From: Oscillatoria nigro-viridis PCC 7112
GTDB lineage: Bacteria; Cyanobacteriota; Cyanobacteriia; Cyanobacteriales; Microcoleaceae
Direction of reading: 5' to 3'
DNA: 64,000 bases
NCBI RefSeq assembly: GCF_000317475.1
Contig: NC_019729.1
Span: 7,351,445-7,415,444 of the forward strand
The notes beneath the pieces were generated by a model, which worked only from the letters and a program-made list of their open reading frames with translations, searched no databases and was not told the origin of the DNA. The first letter of the stretch is position 1; each line of letters begins with the position of its first letter. A program made the translations under genes and the position numbers. This document shows, in pieces, positions 42,398 to 51,463 of the stretch.

Positions 42398-45300
42398 ATG
42401 GAAAAAATTAGGCAAATAGTTGTCATTGACCCAACCGTTGAAGATTATCAAAGCCTTGCACCAAGCGCTGAACCAAGGAAAGAGATATTTATCCTCGATC
42501 GGGCGGGGGATGGAGTCGAGCAAATTACAGAGTTATTAGCTAGCTACACCGATATTTCCGCCGTTCATATTGTTTCTCACGGCGGGGCTGGAAATTTGCA
42601 ACTGGGGTCAATTCAGCTAAATTCCGACAACCTAGACGAATACGGCGATCGACTTGGGCAGTGGAAAAAGGCCTTAGCCCCTGGCGCCGATATCCTCCTG
42701 TACGGTTGCAGCGTGGCGGCAGACATCGCCCCGCTATCGGTGGGGCGATCGTTCTTGGAACGCCTCAATCAACTCACAGGTGCAGACATCGCCGCCTCCA
42801 AAAACCTGACAGGAAGTGCTGCATTAGGCGGCGACTGGGATTTAGAAGTAACAATTGGTTCGATTGAGACACCTTTGGCATTCACCCAAGAGGCGATCGC
42901 AGCTTACAGCCACGTTTTAGCTACTTTCTCAGTTACCAACACCAACGACTCCGGTGCAAACTCGCTGCGAGATGCCATTACCCAAGCCAATGCTACCGCA
43001 GGCGCAGATATTATTGACCTGACTGGCATTACTGGCACAATTACCCTCGCTACGACACTGCCAACTATTAATGAAAGCGTCACTCTAAACGGCCCAGGTG
43101 CAGCTACCTTGACAGTCAGCGGCAGCAACGCAGTGCAGATACTTACCACTAATACCGGCACTGTTAGCATTTCTAACCTCACCTTTGCTAACGCTAATAC
43201 TGGTGCTGGTGGCGGTGGCATTAGTAACGGCAATGGCGTAACGCTAAACCTCACCAACGTTACCTTTTCTAATAACACTGCTGGAGGAGGTGGTGCTCTT
43301 TTCAATAGTGGCACGGCGACACTCACTAATACTACCTTTACTAATAATAAAGCAACTGCATTCGGTGGCGGTGCGATCAGAAACCAAGGCACGATGACAG
43401 TCACTGATAGCAGCATCACCAACAACGAAGTGATAACCCAACCCGGCGGCGGCATTTATAACGAAGGTACGCTTGCGATCGCCGGCACCACTTTCTCCGG
43501 CAACAAAGCAAGTGATGCAACAGATCCTTTTTTTTCCGGAGGTGGCGCAATCTACAGCAACGGCACTCTCAACATCACTAACAGTACGCTTTCCGGCAAC
43601 ACGGCCGTACAAAAAGGCGGTGCTATTTGGTGGAGCGGTACTGCGGGGACTATCACTAACAGCACCATCACCAATAACACGGCTGACTCAGATGCCAACA
43701 ACGGCGCTAATGACAACGGGGGTGGCATATTCAGCAGTCTGGCGACGATCGCTCTCAGAAATACTATCATCGCCGGTAACTTTGATGCCTCTCCCGCAGT
43801 AGGAACTATCAATCCCGACGTTTCTGGCAACATCACTGGGAATAACAATAACCTGATCGGGAATCTCACGGGCAATACGGGTACGCTTGGCACGGGCAGC
43901 GACATCGTTAACCCAACTCCTGGGCTAGCAGCGCTGGCAAATAACGGCGGCCTTACGCAAACCCACGCGCTGAATGCAGGTAGTCCCGCATTCAACGCAG
44001 GCAACAACACAGGCGTTTCAACTAACGATCAACGAGGTGCTGGTTTTGCTCGCATCGGCAACGGCATCGTTGACATTGGTGCTTATGAATATCCCGACAT
44101 TCTAGTTAACTTTGGTGCTCCCACTTTCTCAGGTACAGAAGGAATTGCTGCTACTACTGTTACTATCCCAGTCACTCTCAGCGCTACTCCCCTCGCCAAT
44201 GTCACCGTACCATTAGTTAACACAGGTACGGCTACCCAAGGCGCAGGTTCTGACTACACTTTTACCCCTGGCTCTATCACTTTTAATGCTGGTGCCAGTG
44301 GTGCAGCCCTTACCCAAAATCTCACTGTTACTATCAATCCTGATGACATCCCCGAAAATGATGAAACAGCCGTTTTCAACTTCGGTACTATTATTAATGC
44401 CGTTGCTGGAACTACTAACCAAACTACCCTAACTATACCCGCCAACGACCCGATTTCTTATGCGATCGCACTCACAAATCCAGCGACAGGTTCCTTAATA
44501 GAAGGCAATTCCGGCACTCAACCCGTCACTTTCACCGTCACTCGCAGCGGCGGCACGGGGGTAGCGAGTACAGTAGATTATGCGATCGCCGGTACCGCTA
44601 GCAACGGCGCCGACTACAATAATATCAATGCTGCGGGGGCTACTAGCGCCACAGGGACGATCGCCTTTGCCGCCAACGAAACAACTAAAACTATTGCTGT
44701 GGATGTCTTGGGCGAAACCGCAGTTGAACCTGACGAGACAATTACCGTCACCCTCAGCAACCCAAATTTGACCGCAGCGCCGGAAAGTTCGACTGTCACC
44801 GCCAGCACCGCCACTGCTACGATCGTCAATGATGATACTCCTAGTATCTCGATCGGTGATGTAGTTGTTACCGAGGGCAATACGGGTACTGCTAGCGCCA
44901 CCTTTACTGCCACTCTCTCAGCAGCTTCTAGCTTGCCCGTCACCGTCAATTACGCCACGTCAGACGGTACTGCTAACACTGCTGATAGCGATTACGCGGC
45001 GGCCGCAGGCAGCCTCACCTTCAATGCCGGGGAAACGACAAAAACCATTACTGTTGCTGTCAACGGCGATTCTAAGTTTGAAACTGACGAAACATTTAAC
45101 GTCAACCTCAGCACCGCTGTCAATGCGACTATTACTAAAGCGACGGGCATAGGTACGATCGTAAATGACGACTTGGAGTCACCGACGCCGACTCCGACGC
45201 CGACTCCGACGCCGACTCCGACGCCGACTCCAACTCCGACTCCAACGCCGACAACAACTCCGACTCCAACGCCGACAACAACTCCGACTCCAACTCCGAC

Positions 45301-46924
45301 TCCGACTCCAACGCCGACTCCGACTCCAACGCCGACTCCAACGCCGACAACAACTCCGACTCCAACGGAAAGTCCGACTCCGACAACAACTCCGACTCCA
45401 ACTCCGACTCCAACGGAAACTCCGACTCCGACTCCAACTCCGACTCCAACGCCAACTCCAACGGAAACTCCGACTCCAACGCCAACTCCAACGGAAACTC
45501 CGACTCCGACTCCGACTCCAACTCCAACGCCGACAACAACTCCGACTCCGACTCCGACGCCAACTCCAACTCCGACTCCAACTCCGACTCCGACTCCGAC
45601 TCCGACTCCGACTCCGACTCCGACGCCAACTCCGACTCCGACTCCAACTCCGACTCCGACTCCAACTCCGACGCCAACTCCAACGGAAACTCCGACTCCG
45701 ACTCCGACTCCAACGGAAACTCCGACTCCGACTCCGACTCCGACAACAACTCCGACTCCAACGGAAACTCCGACGCCAACGCCAGAAACTCAAGACGAAG
45801 ATTGCATTTGCAAGCAGATAACCTTTCCCAGCCAGACTGCTATTCGCGGCCCCAACCAAACAAATAGCACCACCAACGGTACAGAAAGCGACGACATTCT
45901 GGAAGGTTCGATTACCAATGACAATATCGACGGCTTAAATGGTAACGACTTAGAGGTTGGCTTCACTGGCAATGACAATATTTATGGCGGATCTTACCTC
46001 AGTATCGATCGAGGAAATACAACCATTCTTCCCTCTGCCAAAGATAGCGACGTACTGTTTGGCAATGAGGGCGATGATTACCTCAACGGGGGTGCTAAAG
46101 ATGATTTAATCTTTGGGGGCGAGAACGAAGATGTTGCTTACGGTGGCAAAGATGACGACATAATTTTTGGAGACAAACAGAGCGATACTTTAATTGGCGA
46201 TGAGGGTAACGACACATTATACGGTGGTACTGTTAACCCTTCAGACATCGATTCTACAGGTCGCGATTTGCTATTTGGCCTCAGTGGCGACGATTACCTG
46301 AACGGGCAAGAAGCCGAAGATTCCCTTTCTGGCGGTAATGGAAACGATACAGTGCATGGTGGCAAGGGCGATGATTTGGCCCTAGGAGACTTGGGCAACG
46401 ACGTGCTGTTTGGGGATGAGGGCAGCGATACTCTCTGTGGTGGCGAGGGAGAAGATACTATGTACGGGGATATTGGCAGCCCTCTGGCGATCGCCTCCGC
46501 TGGCGCTCAAGACCAGATGTGCGGTGATTTGGGCAACGATTTGTTGTTTGGCAATGAAGGTCAGGATACCGTTAACGGTGATGCTGGAAACGATACTCTT
46601 TATGGAGGCAAGGATGAAGACAGTTTACTGGGTAGTGCTGGGGACGATTGGTTATTTGGAGATGAGGGGAATGATACTTTAATTGGAGGTACTGGGGACG
46701 ATCGATTTATCTTAGGTATCGACAGCGGCAGCGAGACTATTTTAGACTTTCAAGATGGTCGCGATGCGATCGGCTTGAGGGGCGGTTTAAGTTTCTCGCA
46801 ACTGAGCATTACTGTAGAAAATAATTCTACTTTGCTCCGAGTTACCAGTTCCGGTCAACTGTTAGCAACTCTCAGCAATGTGTCAACAGGGCTGATTAAT
46901 GCTACCGATTTTGTAGCGGTCTAA
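42398..46924 (+). CDS. Giant secreted DUF4347 / parallel-beta-helix / Calx-beta / PT-linker / RTX protein
   Basis: The start ATG at 42398 has GAGG 10 bases upstream. The 1508-residue protein has an N-terminal DUF4347 domain (about 8-170, with HIVSHGGAGNLQLG and LLYGCSVA). A right-handed beta-helix follows (about 178-565), rich in SGNTA and GGGI turns and opening SGANSLRDAITQANA. Three Calx-beta domains come next (about 570-927, e.g. SISIGDVVVTEGNTGTASAT). A Pro-Thr linker of roughly 200 residues (about 927-1130) precedes RTX calcium repeats (about 1160-1435, GNDTLYGG units). It should be exported by a type I system and act at the cell surface. DUF4347 resembles a caspase-like/CHAT fold by its H and C motifs, an inference. 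Confidence 0.9.
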   Translation: MEKIRQIVVIDPTVEDYQSLAPSAEPRKEIFILDRAGDGVEQITELLASYTDISAVHIVSHGGAGNLQLGSIQLNSDNLDEYGDRLGQWKKALAPGADILLYGCSVAADIAPLSVGRSFLERLNQLTGADIAASKNLTGSAALGGDWDLEVTIGSIETPLAFTQEAIAAYSHVLATFSVTNTNDSGANSLRDAITQANATAGADIIDLTGITGTITLATTLPTINESVTLNGPGAATLTVSGSNAVQILTTNTGTVSISNLTFANANTGAGGGGISNGNGVTLNLTNVTFSNNTAGGGGALFNSGTATLTNTTFTNNKATAFGGGAIRNQGTMTVTDSSITNNEVITQPGGGIYNEGTLAIAGTTFSGNKASDATDPFFSGGGAIYSNGTLNITNSTLSGNTAVQKGGAIWWSGTAGTITNSTITNNTADSDANNGANDNGGGIFSSLATIALRNTIIAGNFDASPAVGTINPDVSGNITGNNNNLIGNLTGNTGTLGTGSDIVNPTPGLAALANNGGLTQTHALNAGSPAFNAGNNTGVSTNDQRGAGFARIGNGIVDIGAYEYPDILVNFGAPTFSGTEGIAATTVTIPVTLSATPLANVTVPLVNTGTATQGAGSDYTFTPGSITFNAGASGAALTQNLTVTINPDDIPENDETAVFNFGTIINAVAGTTNQTTLTIPANDPISYAIALTNPATGSLIEGNSGTQPVTFTVTRSGGTGVASTVDYAIAGTASNGADYNNINAAGATSATGTIAFAANETTKTIAVDVLGETAVEPDETITVTLSNPNLTAAPESSTVTASTATATIVNDDTPSISIGDVVVTEGNTGTASATFTATLSAASSLPVTVNYATSDGTANTADSDYAAAAGSLTFNAGETTKTITVAVNGDSKFETDETFNVNLSTAVNATITKATGIGTIVNDDLESPTPTPTPTPTPTPTPTPTPTPTPTTTPTPTPTTTPTPTPTPTPTPTPTPTPTPTPTTTPTPTESPTPTTTPTPTPTPTETPTPTPTPTPTPTPTETPTPTPTPTETPTPTPTPTPTPTTTPTPTPTPTPTPTPTPTPTPTPTPTPTPTPTPTPTPTPTPTPTPTPTPTETPTPTPTPTETPTPTPTPTTTPTPTETPTPTPETQDEDCICKQITFPSQTAIRGPNQTNSTTNGTESDDILEGSITNDNIDGLNGNDLEVGFTGNDNIYGGSYLSIDRGNTTILPSAKDSDVLFGNEGDDYLNGGAKDDLIFGGENEDVAYGGKDDDIIFGDKQSDTLIGDEGNDTLYGGTVNPSDIDSTGRDLLFGLSGDDYLNGQEAEDSLSGGNGNDTVHGGKGDDLALGDLGNDVLFGDEGSDTLCGGEGEDTMYGDIGSPLAIASAGAQDQMCGDLGNDLLFGNEGQDTVNGDAGNDTLYGGKDEDSLLGSAGDDWLFGDEGNDTLIGGTGDDRFILGIDSGSETILDFQDGRDAIGLRGGLSFSQLSITVENNSTLLRVTSSGQLLATLSNVSTGLINATDFVAV
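45178..45785 (+). repeat. Hexanucleotide array encoding a Pro-Thr linker
   Basis: About 100 units of ACTCCG/ACGCCA/ACTCCA code for alternating Thr and Pro, with ACAACA (Thr-Thr) and ACGGAA (Thr-Glu) interruptions every few units. Long antisense and shifted frames across it are artefacts of the repeat. Such arrays vary in length by slippage. Confidence 0.9.
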
Positions 46925-47356
46925 ATCGATACCCCTAGGGACACGACTTTGCCGTGTCCATTGGTGTCAACTTAACTTCAAACCCAGTCATATCAAATCC
47001 GTTAGCATCGGAATAGTAAATTCGAGTGAACAGTTAACCGTTAACCGTCAACATCATTCCGGTGCAACCGAAATTGATATCATTTATCTCTCTCCCCTTC
47101 CTCTGCTTCCTCTGCGTACTCTGCGGTTAAATCATATCAAATCCGGTTGCACCGGAATGATATAGAGGAGAAGGCTCTTGGAGTGTCCCTACCCAAAATA
47201 ATATTGTAGGGAGACGGCACGTGCCCTCTCCTAATTTCTGCTACTAATAATTCCAATGCTACCGGAATTTCCCGATTGAAATTGCTAGAATTAAGGCAGT
47301 CGAGACGATGCGTGTTGCAGTTCCTTTTGATGTATCATTTATGGAGGACTACTTTT
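46925..47356. other. Gene-free stretch with dispersed short palindromes
   Basis: Five copies of a short element occur here: GTTAGCATCGGAATA, CCGGTGCAACCGAAATTGAT, CCGGTTGCACCGGAATGATA and CCAATGCTACCGGAATT. The same element is found at 13.8-14.2, 49.77 and 60.88 kb. No ORF is supported. Confidence 0.55.
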
Positions 47357-49717
47357 ATGCCATCCTTGAAATCTCCAACCGATCGAACCAGTGGATTATA
47401 CGTACGTTCCCCAGAGGGAGAACAACTTATTTTTCCCCTGAAACATACAGAAGTCCGAGCAAAAATTGCCGGAAATTTATCGCGAGTTGAAGTCTCACAG
47501 CAATTTGAAAATCCTTTCACCAAGCCGTTAGAAGCCGTCTATATTTTCCCGCTACCGGAGGAAGCAGCGGTAGATGAGATGGAAATTAAAATTGGCGATC
47601 GCACCATTAAAGGCAGCATCAAAAAACGCGAAGAAGCCCAAAAAATTTACGAAAAAGCCAAACAAGAAGGGCGGACTGCGGGTTTGCTGGAACAGGAGCG
47701 AGATAATATTTTCACCCAGTCCCTCGCCAACATCAAACCGGGTGAATCAATCGATGTCACGATTCGCTACACTGACAGTTTGAAATTTTTAGCTGGCGAT
47801 TACGAATTCATTTTTCCGATGGTTGTCGGGCCGCGATATATTCCCGGTACGCCGCTGGATGAAACGGCTGCTAGCGGTAGCGCCCCAGCCCCAATGACAG
47901 TCAATTCGTCTACCGATATTGTCCCCGATGCGTCGCGCCTCAATGCCCCGATTTTGCCACCGGGAATGCGATCGGGACACGATATCGGCGTGACGCTGGA
48001 AATTGAAGCTGGCGTACCGATTCGTAATGTCAATTCCCCATCCCACCAACTGCAAATTGAATATTTCGACTCTCCCCAAACTTCCTTAGCAAGCGAGCAC
48101 AAAAATGGGCTGAGGGTGCGCGTTCAATTGGGGAATCAAGATACAATTCCCAACAAAGATTTGATTGTTCGCTATCAAATTGCTGGTCGAGAAACTCAAT
48201 CGACGGTATTAACTCAAGCGGACGATCGCGGCGGGCATTTTGCAGTTTACTTGATTCCGGCGATCGAGTACAAAACTGATGAAATTGTGCCGAAAGATGT
48301 CGTTTTTTTAGTCGATACTTCCGGTTCGCAATCCGGTGCGCCTTTGCAGCAATGTCAGGCATTGTTGCGGCAATTTATTAACGGGCTGAATCCAGCGGAT
48401 ACTTTCTCGATTCTGGATTTTTCTGACAAAGTGCGGCGACTTTCCCAACAACCGCTACCGAATACAGCAGAAAATCGACAACAGGCGATCGAATATATCA
48501 ACAAACTGCGCGCTTCTGGCGGTACGGAAATGTTGGGGGGGATTCGGGCGGCGATCGATTTTCCCGCACCATCCGGGCGCTTGCGAACTGTGGTATTCCT
48601 CAGCGACGGTTACATCGGCAACGAAAACCAAGTTCTCGCGGAAGTGCAGCAGCATCTCAAATCGGGGAACCGCCTGTACAGCTTCGGTGCGGGGAGTTCC
48701 GTCAATCGCTTTTTGCTCGATCGCATTGCGGAAATCGGGCGGGGAATCTCCCGGATTATCCGGCACGACGAACCAGTTAACGAATTTGTCGAAAAGTTTT
48801 TCCGGCAAATCAACAATCCGGTGTTGGTAAATCTGGAAATTACTTGGCAGGGAGAGGGCGAAAATCCGGTAATTTATCCGTCAGTTGCGCCGGATTTGTT
48901 TGCCGAACAACCGCTGGTTCTCTTTGGAAAAAAGGGCGATCGCCAAGCTGGAACCCTTCATATTAAAGGGGTTAGCGCAGGCGGACACCAGTACGTCCAA
49001 ACCTACCAACTCGACTTTACAGATCCTGGAAATCCGGCAGTTGCCCAGCTTTGGGGGCGGCACCGCATCAAAGATTTGATGAATCAGATGGTGCAGTACG
49101 ACACTAAGGTGGGAGTGGAAACAGTGACAGAAACGGCGCTAACCTATCAGCTTCTGTCGCAGTACACGGCTTTTGTGGCTGTCAGCGATGATGTGCGCGT
49201 CGAACCTACGGAATCCATCTCGATGAACGTTCCTGTAGAAATGCCGGAAGCTGTGGAATATGAGGGCGTATTTGGTGGCACAGGCTATGTAGAAGATAAT
49301 GGCTGCACAGACTGGATGGAACCAGAAGGAGAATTAGAACGCGGCATCTCATTTAAGCGCCTAGAAAAACGGATGTATCCATTGCGCGCACCAGCCAGGG
49401 CTAGCGCCCCCGCACCGTCAAAGGCGCGCCGCACATCACCTGTAGAAGTTGTTAGCGCTGCGGGGTTGGATGAAGTGACGATCGATAGTTTAAACCAACA
49501 CTTGGCAACTCTGACTGTGCCGCCCGGTACAAACGGCGAATTGGTGTTAGAAATTGTCTTCAGTAAGGTGCGCCCCAGCCGCATAGTTGTGGATGCTGAG
49601 GCTTCGACTTTGGCGGATGTGGAGTTGCTGAAAACTATCAAAAAATGGCTCTTTAGCTGGCGCATTCCTCACTTTATTGGGGATACAGTGCGCCTGACGT
49701 TGCGGGTGCGATCGTAA
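47357..49717 (+). CDS. VIT and von Willebrand factor A domain protein
   Basis: The ATG at 47357 is preferred because GGAGG lies 8 bases upstream. The frame extends to 47276 with unrelated sequence. The 786-residue protein has a VIT domain (about 15-135, with QQFENPFTKPLEAVYIFPLP and EQERDNIFTQSLANIKPGES). A VWA domain follows (about 312-485) with the MIDAS motif FLVDTSGSQSG starting at D320. The C-terminus (620-786) is a separate proline/alanine-bearing region ending in beta text. This is the inter-alpha-trypsin-inhibitor-like pattern common in bacteria. No signal peptide is evident. Its role, probably metal-dependent protein binding, is unknown. Confidence 0.9.
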   Translation: MPSLKSPTDRTSGLYVRSPEGEQLIFPLKHTEVRAKIAGNLSRVEVSQQFENPFTKPLEAVYIFPLPEEAAVDEMEIKIGDRTIKGSIKKREEAQKIYEKAKQEGRTAGLLEQERDNIFTQSLANIKPGESIDVTIRYTDSLKFLAGDYEFIFPMVVGPRYIPGTPLDETAASGSAPAPMTVNSSTDIVPDASRLNAPILPPGMRSGHDIGVTLEIEAGVPIRNVNSPSHQLQIEYFDSPQTSLASEHKNGLRVRVQLGNQDTIPNKDLIVRYQIAGRETQSTVLTQADDRGGHFAVYLIPAIEYKTDEIVPKDVVFLVDTSGSQSGAPLQQCQALLRQFINGLNPADTFSILDFSDKVRRLSQQPLPNTAENRQQAIEYINKLRASGGTEMLGGIRAAIDFPAPSGRLRTVVFLSDGYIGNENQVLAEVQQHLKSGNRLYSFGAGSSVNRFLLDRIAEIGRGISRIIRHDEPVNEFVEKFFRQINNPVLVNLEITWQGEGENPVIYPSVAPDLFAEQPLVLFGKKGDRQAGTLHIKGVSAGGHQYVQTYQLDFTDPGNPAVAQLWGRHRIKDLMNQMVQYDTKVGVETVTETALTYQLLSQYTAFVAVSDDVRVEPTESISMNVPVEMPEAVEYEGVFGGTGYVEDNGCTDWMEPEGELERGISFKRLEKRMYPLRAPARASAPAPSKARRTSPVEVVSAAGLDEVTIDSLNQHLATLTVPPGTNGELVLEIVFSKVRPSRIVVDAEASTLADVELLKTIKKWLFSWRIPHFIGDTVRLTLRVRS

Positions 49718-49824
49718 AACAGCTTGAGTTGCACCACAATAGTCTCCTGATTCCGGCCAATAATTATGCCGATGCTACCGCAATGGATATAACTATAATG
49801 TAGTATCAGCGATTTCTAAGATTT

Positions 49825-49899
49825 GGGACTGGTAGCTCAAGAGGAAGAGCACTGCGACAGCATCGCGGAGGTTGGGAGTTCGAGCCTCCCTCAGTTCCA
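49825..49899 (+). tRNA. Non-standard tRNA, anticodon AGC, C33
   Basis: A full cloverleaf folds: acceptor GGACTGG/TCAGTTC with an extra G-C pair outside it, D stem GCTC/GAGC with loop AAGAGGAA, anticodon stem CTGCG/CGCGG, a 5-base variable loop AGGTT, and T stem GGGAG/CTCCC with loop TTCGAGC. The anticodon loop is ACAGCAT, giving AGC (49859-49861, alanine by the code). Position 33 is C instead of the near-universal U. The eighth acceptor pair can be read as G-1:C73, as in tRNA-His, or as an 8-bp acceptor with A73. CCA is not encoded. Confidence 0.85.
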
Positions 49900-49906
49900 C
49901 CTTTTT

Positions 49907-49980
49907 GGGGGCTATAGCTCAATGGAAGAGCGCTTTCTCTGCAGGGAAGAAGTTGGAGGTTCAAATCCTCTTAGCCCCCA
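49907..49980 (+). tRNA. Non-standard tRNA, anticodon TGC, C33
   Basis: The cloverleaf has acceptor GGGGCTA/TAGCCCC, again with an extra outer G-C pair, and D stem GCTC/GAGC with loop AATGGAA. The anticodon stem is CTTTC/GGAAG, the variable loop AAGTT, and the T stem GGAGG/CCTCT with loop TTCAAAT. The anticodon loop TCTGCAG gives TGC (49940-49942, alanine). Position 33 is C, as in its neighbour. It starts 7 bases after the first tRNA's discriminator. The body resembles tRNA-His of other bacteria (GCTATAGCTC … TTAGCC). Confidence 0.85.
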
Positions 49981-50047
49981 CCCATCGATATCAAATCTGG
50001 ATATATGAAGGGGTTTTCGCGCTCAATTTCTCAAGGGGTTGGTCAAG

Positions 50048-51460
50048 ATGAATCTCCCACCAGACCAATTAGAAATTTGCCTCAATGTTCTGCAAAAAAT
50101 TTCAGAAGATCCAGCGGTCATTGGCGACCACGATCGCTTCAAAAGTTTGATTGCCAAAATCTACAAACAGGGACGCAAAGGTTTGCGTCAATCTCAACAA
50201 CAACAACGGCGAATTGAAGATAGGCAACTCAAAGCATCAACCGTCATGGTGCAGCATCAGCACCAACAACAGCCATGCGCTGCGTTACCAGAATCAACAA
50301 CCCGATCGTCGCAGCATTTGCACAAGCCCATCCTTTGTTACATTTGCAAAACACCCTATACAGAAATTCATTTTTTTTATCATTCACTCTGCCCAAAATG
50401 TGCTCAATTTAATTACCAAAAACGACAACAGCGAACCCATTTAGTTGGGCGAACTGCATTAGTGACAGGCGGACGCATCAAGATTGGCTATCAGATGGGA
50501 TTGCGACTGTTGCAAGATGGTGCTAGGGTGATTCTCACCACAAGATTCCCCTATGACTGTGCTAATCGCTATAGTCTAGAACCCGATTTCGAGCAGTGGC
50601 GCGATCGCCTGCAAATTCACGGACTCGATCTGCGAAATATTCCAGCATTAGAAACATTTGTACGGGATTTATTCCATACTGAATCAGCTCTCGATCTGAT
50701 TATCAACAATGCAGCTCAAACTATCAAGCGTCCATTGGCATTTTATCAGCATCTCTTAGAGCGAGAAGAAGAAGCATCACAAATACTCAGCAACAACGCC
50801 CAAGCATTAATCCCGCTCGATAGCAATCTATTAAAGGAGCAATTACCTCGACATCAATCTATTTTACTCGAAAGTCAACCGAATTACAAAGCTCGCCTAC
50901 CGAGTGCGATCGCTGATTACTTCCCGCGCGATTGCTTCGATGCTGACCGACAACAACTGGATCTTCGCCCCGAGAATAGCTGGTTGCTAAAACTGGATGA
51001 GGTAAATACGATTGAGTTACTTGAAGTACAGGTGGTGAACGCGATCGCACCCTTCATTCTTAACAGTCAACTCAAACCATTACTACTTCGTTCATCCTTT
51101 GAAAGACGATTTATCATCAACGTTTCAGCAATGGAAGGACAATTCAACCGATCCAGTAAAACACCCTATCATCCCCATACCAATATGGCAAAAGCAGCTT
51201 TGAATATGATGACGCGAACCTCGGCGGTTGATTATGCTCGATCTAATATTTTCATGAACAGCGTCGATACGGGTTGGATTACCAATGAAAATCCCGATCC
51301 TAAGAAAATACGAGTTCAAGGAGAACAAGGCTTTTACACGCCCTTAGATGCGATTGATGGGATGGCAAGAATTTACGATCCGATCGTTCAAGGTATTGAA
51401 AACCCCGCTCCTCCGATTTACGGTCATTTTCTTAAAGACTACGCCCCCTATCCCTGGTAG
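50048..51460 (+). CDS. Atypical short-chain dehydrogenase/reductase with N-terminal zinc-ribbon extension
   Basis: I choose the ATG at 50048. The frame also opens at a TTG at 50039. The 470-residue product has a helical N-terminus (LEICLNVLQKISEDPAVIGD), a glutamine-rich linker and two CxxC pairs (CYICKTPY and CPKCAQF, about 95-120) that could bind zinc. An SDR domain starts with the nucleotide site ALVTGGRIKIGYQMG. NNAAQT and INVSAMEG (serine) follow. The active-site segment reads PYHPHTNMAKAALNMM: the lysine is kept, but the residue four before it is Thr, not Tyr. It lies 68 bases after the tRNA pair and 3 bases before the LRR gene. Substrate unknown. Confidence 0.8.
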   Translation: MNLPPDQLEICLNVLQKISEDPAVIGDHDRFKSLIAKIYKQGRKGLRQSQQQQRRIEDRQLKASTVMVQHQHQQQPCAALPESTTRSSQHLHKPILCYICKTPYTEIHFFYHSLCPKCAQFNYQKRQQRTHLVGRTALVTGGRIKIGYQMGLRLLQDGARVILTTRFPYDCANRYSLEPDFEQWRDRLQIHGLDLRNIPALETFVRDLFHTESALDLIINNAAQTIKRPLAFYQHLLEREEEASQILSNNAQALIPLDSNLLKEQLPRHQSILLESQPNYKARLPSAIADYFPRDCFDADRQQLDLRPENSWLLKLDEVNTIELLEVQVVNAIAPFILNSQLKPLLLRSSFERRFIINVSAMEGQFNRSSKTPYHPHTNMAKAALNMMTRTSAVDYARSNIFMNSVDTGWITNENPDPKKIRVQGEQGFYTPLDAIDGMARIYDPIVQGIENPAPPIYGHFLKDYAPYPW

Positions 51461-51463
51461 CAA

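Noticed and set aside
45135..45859. Long antisense and shifted ORFs across the PT-linker
   Set aside because: They only mirror the hexanucleotide array. Their products are S/E/L or R/L/Q repeats without a start context.
49823..50008. 61-codon ORF across 49.8-50.0 kb
   Set aside because: It overlaps both tRNAs. The text GGYSSMEERF…GGSNPLSP is the usual translation of a tRNA gene.
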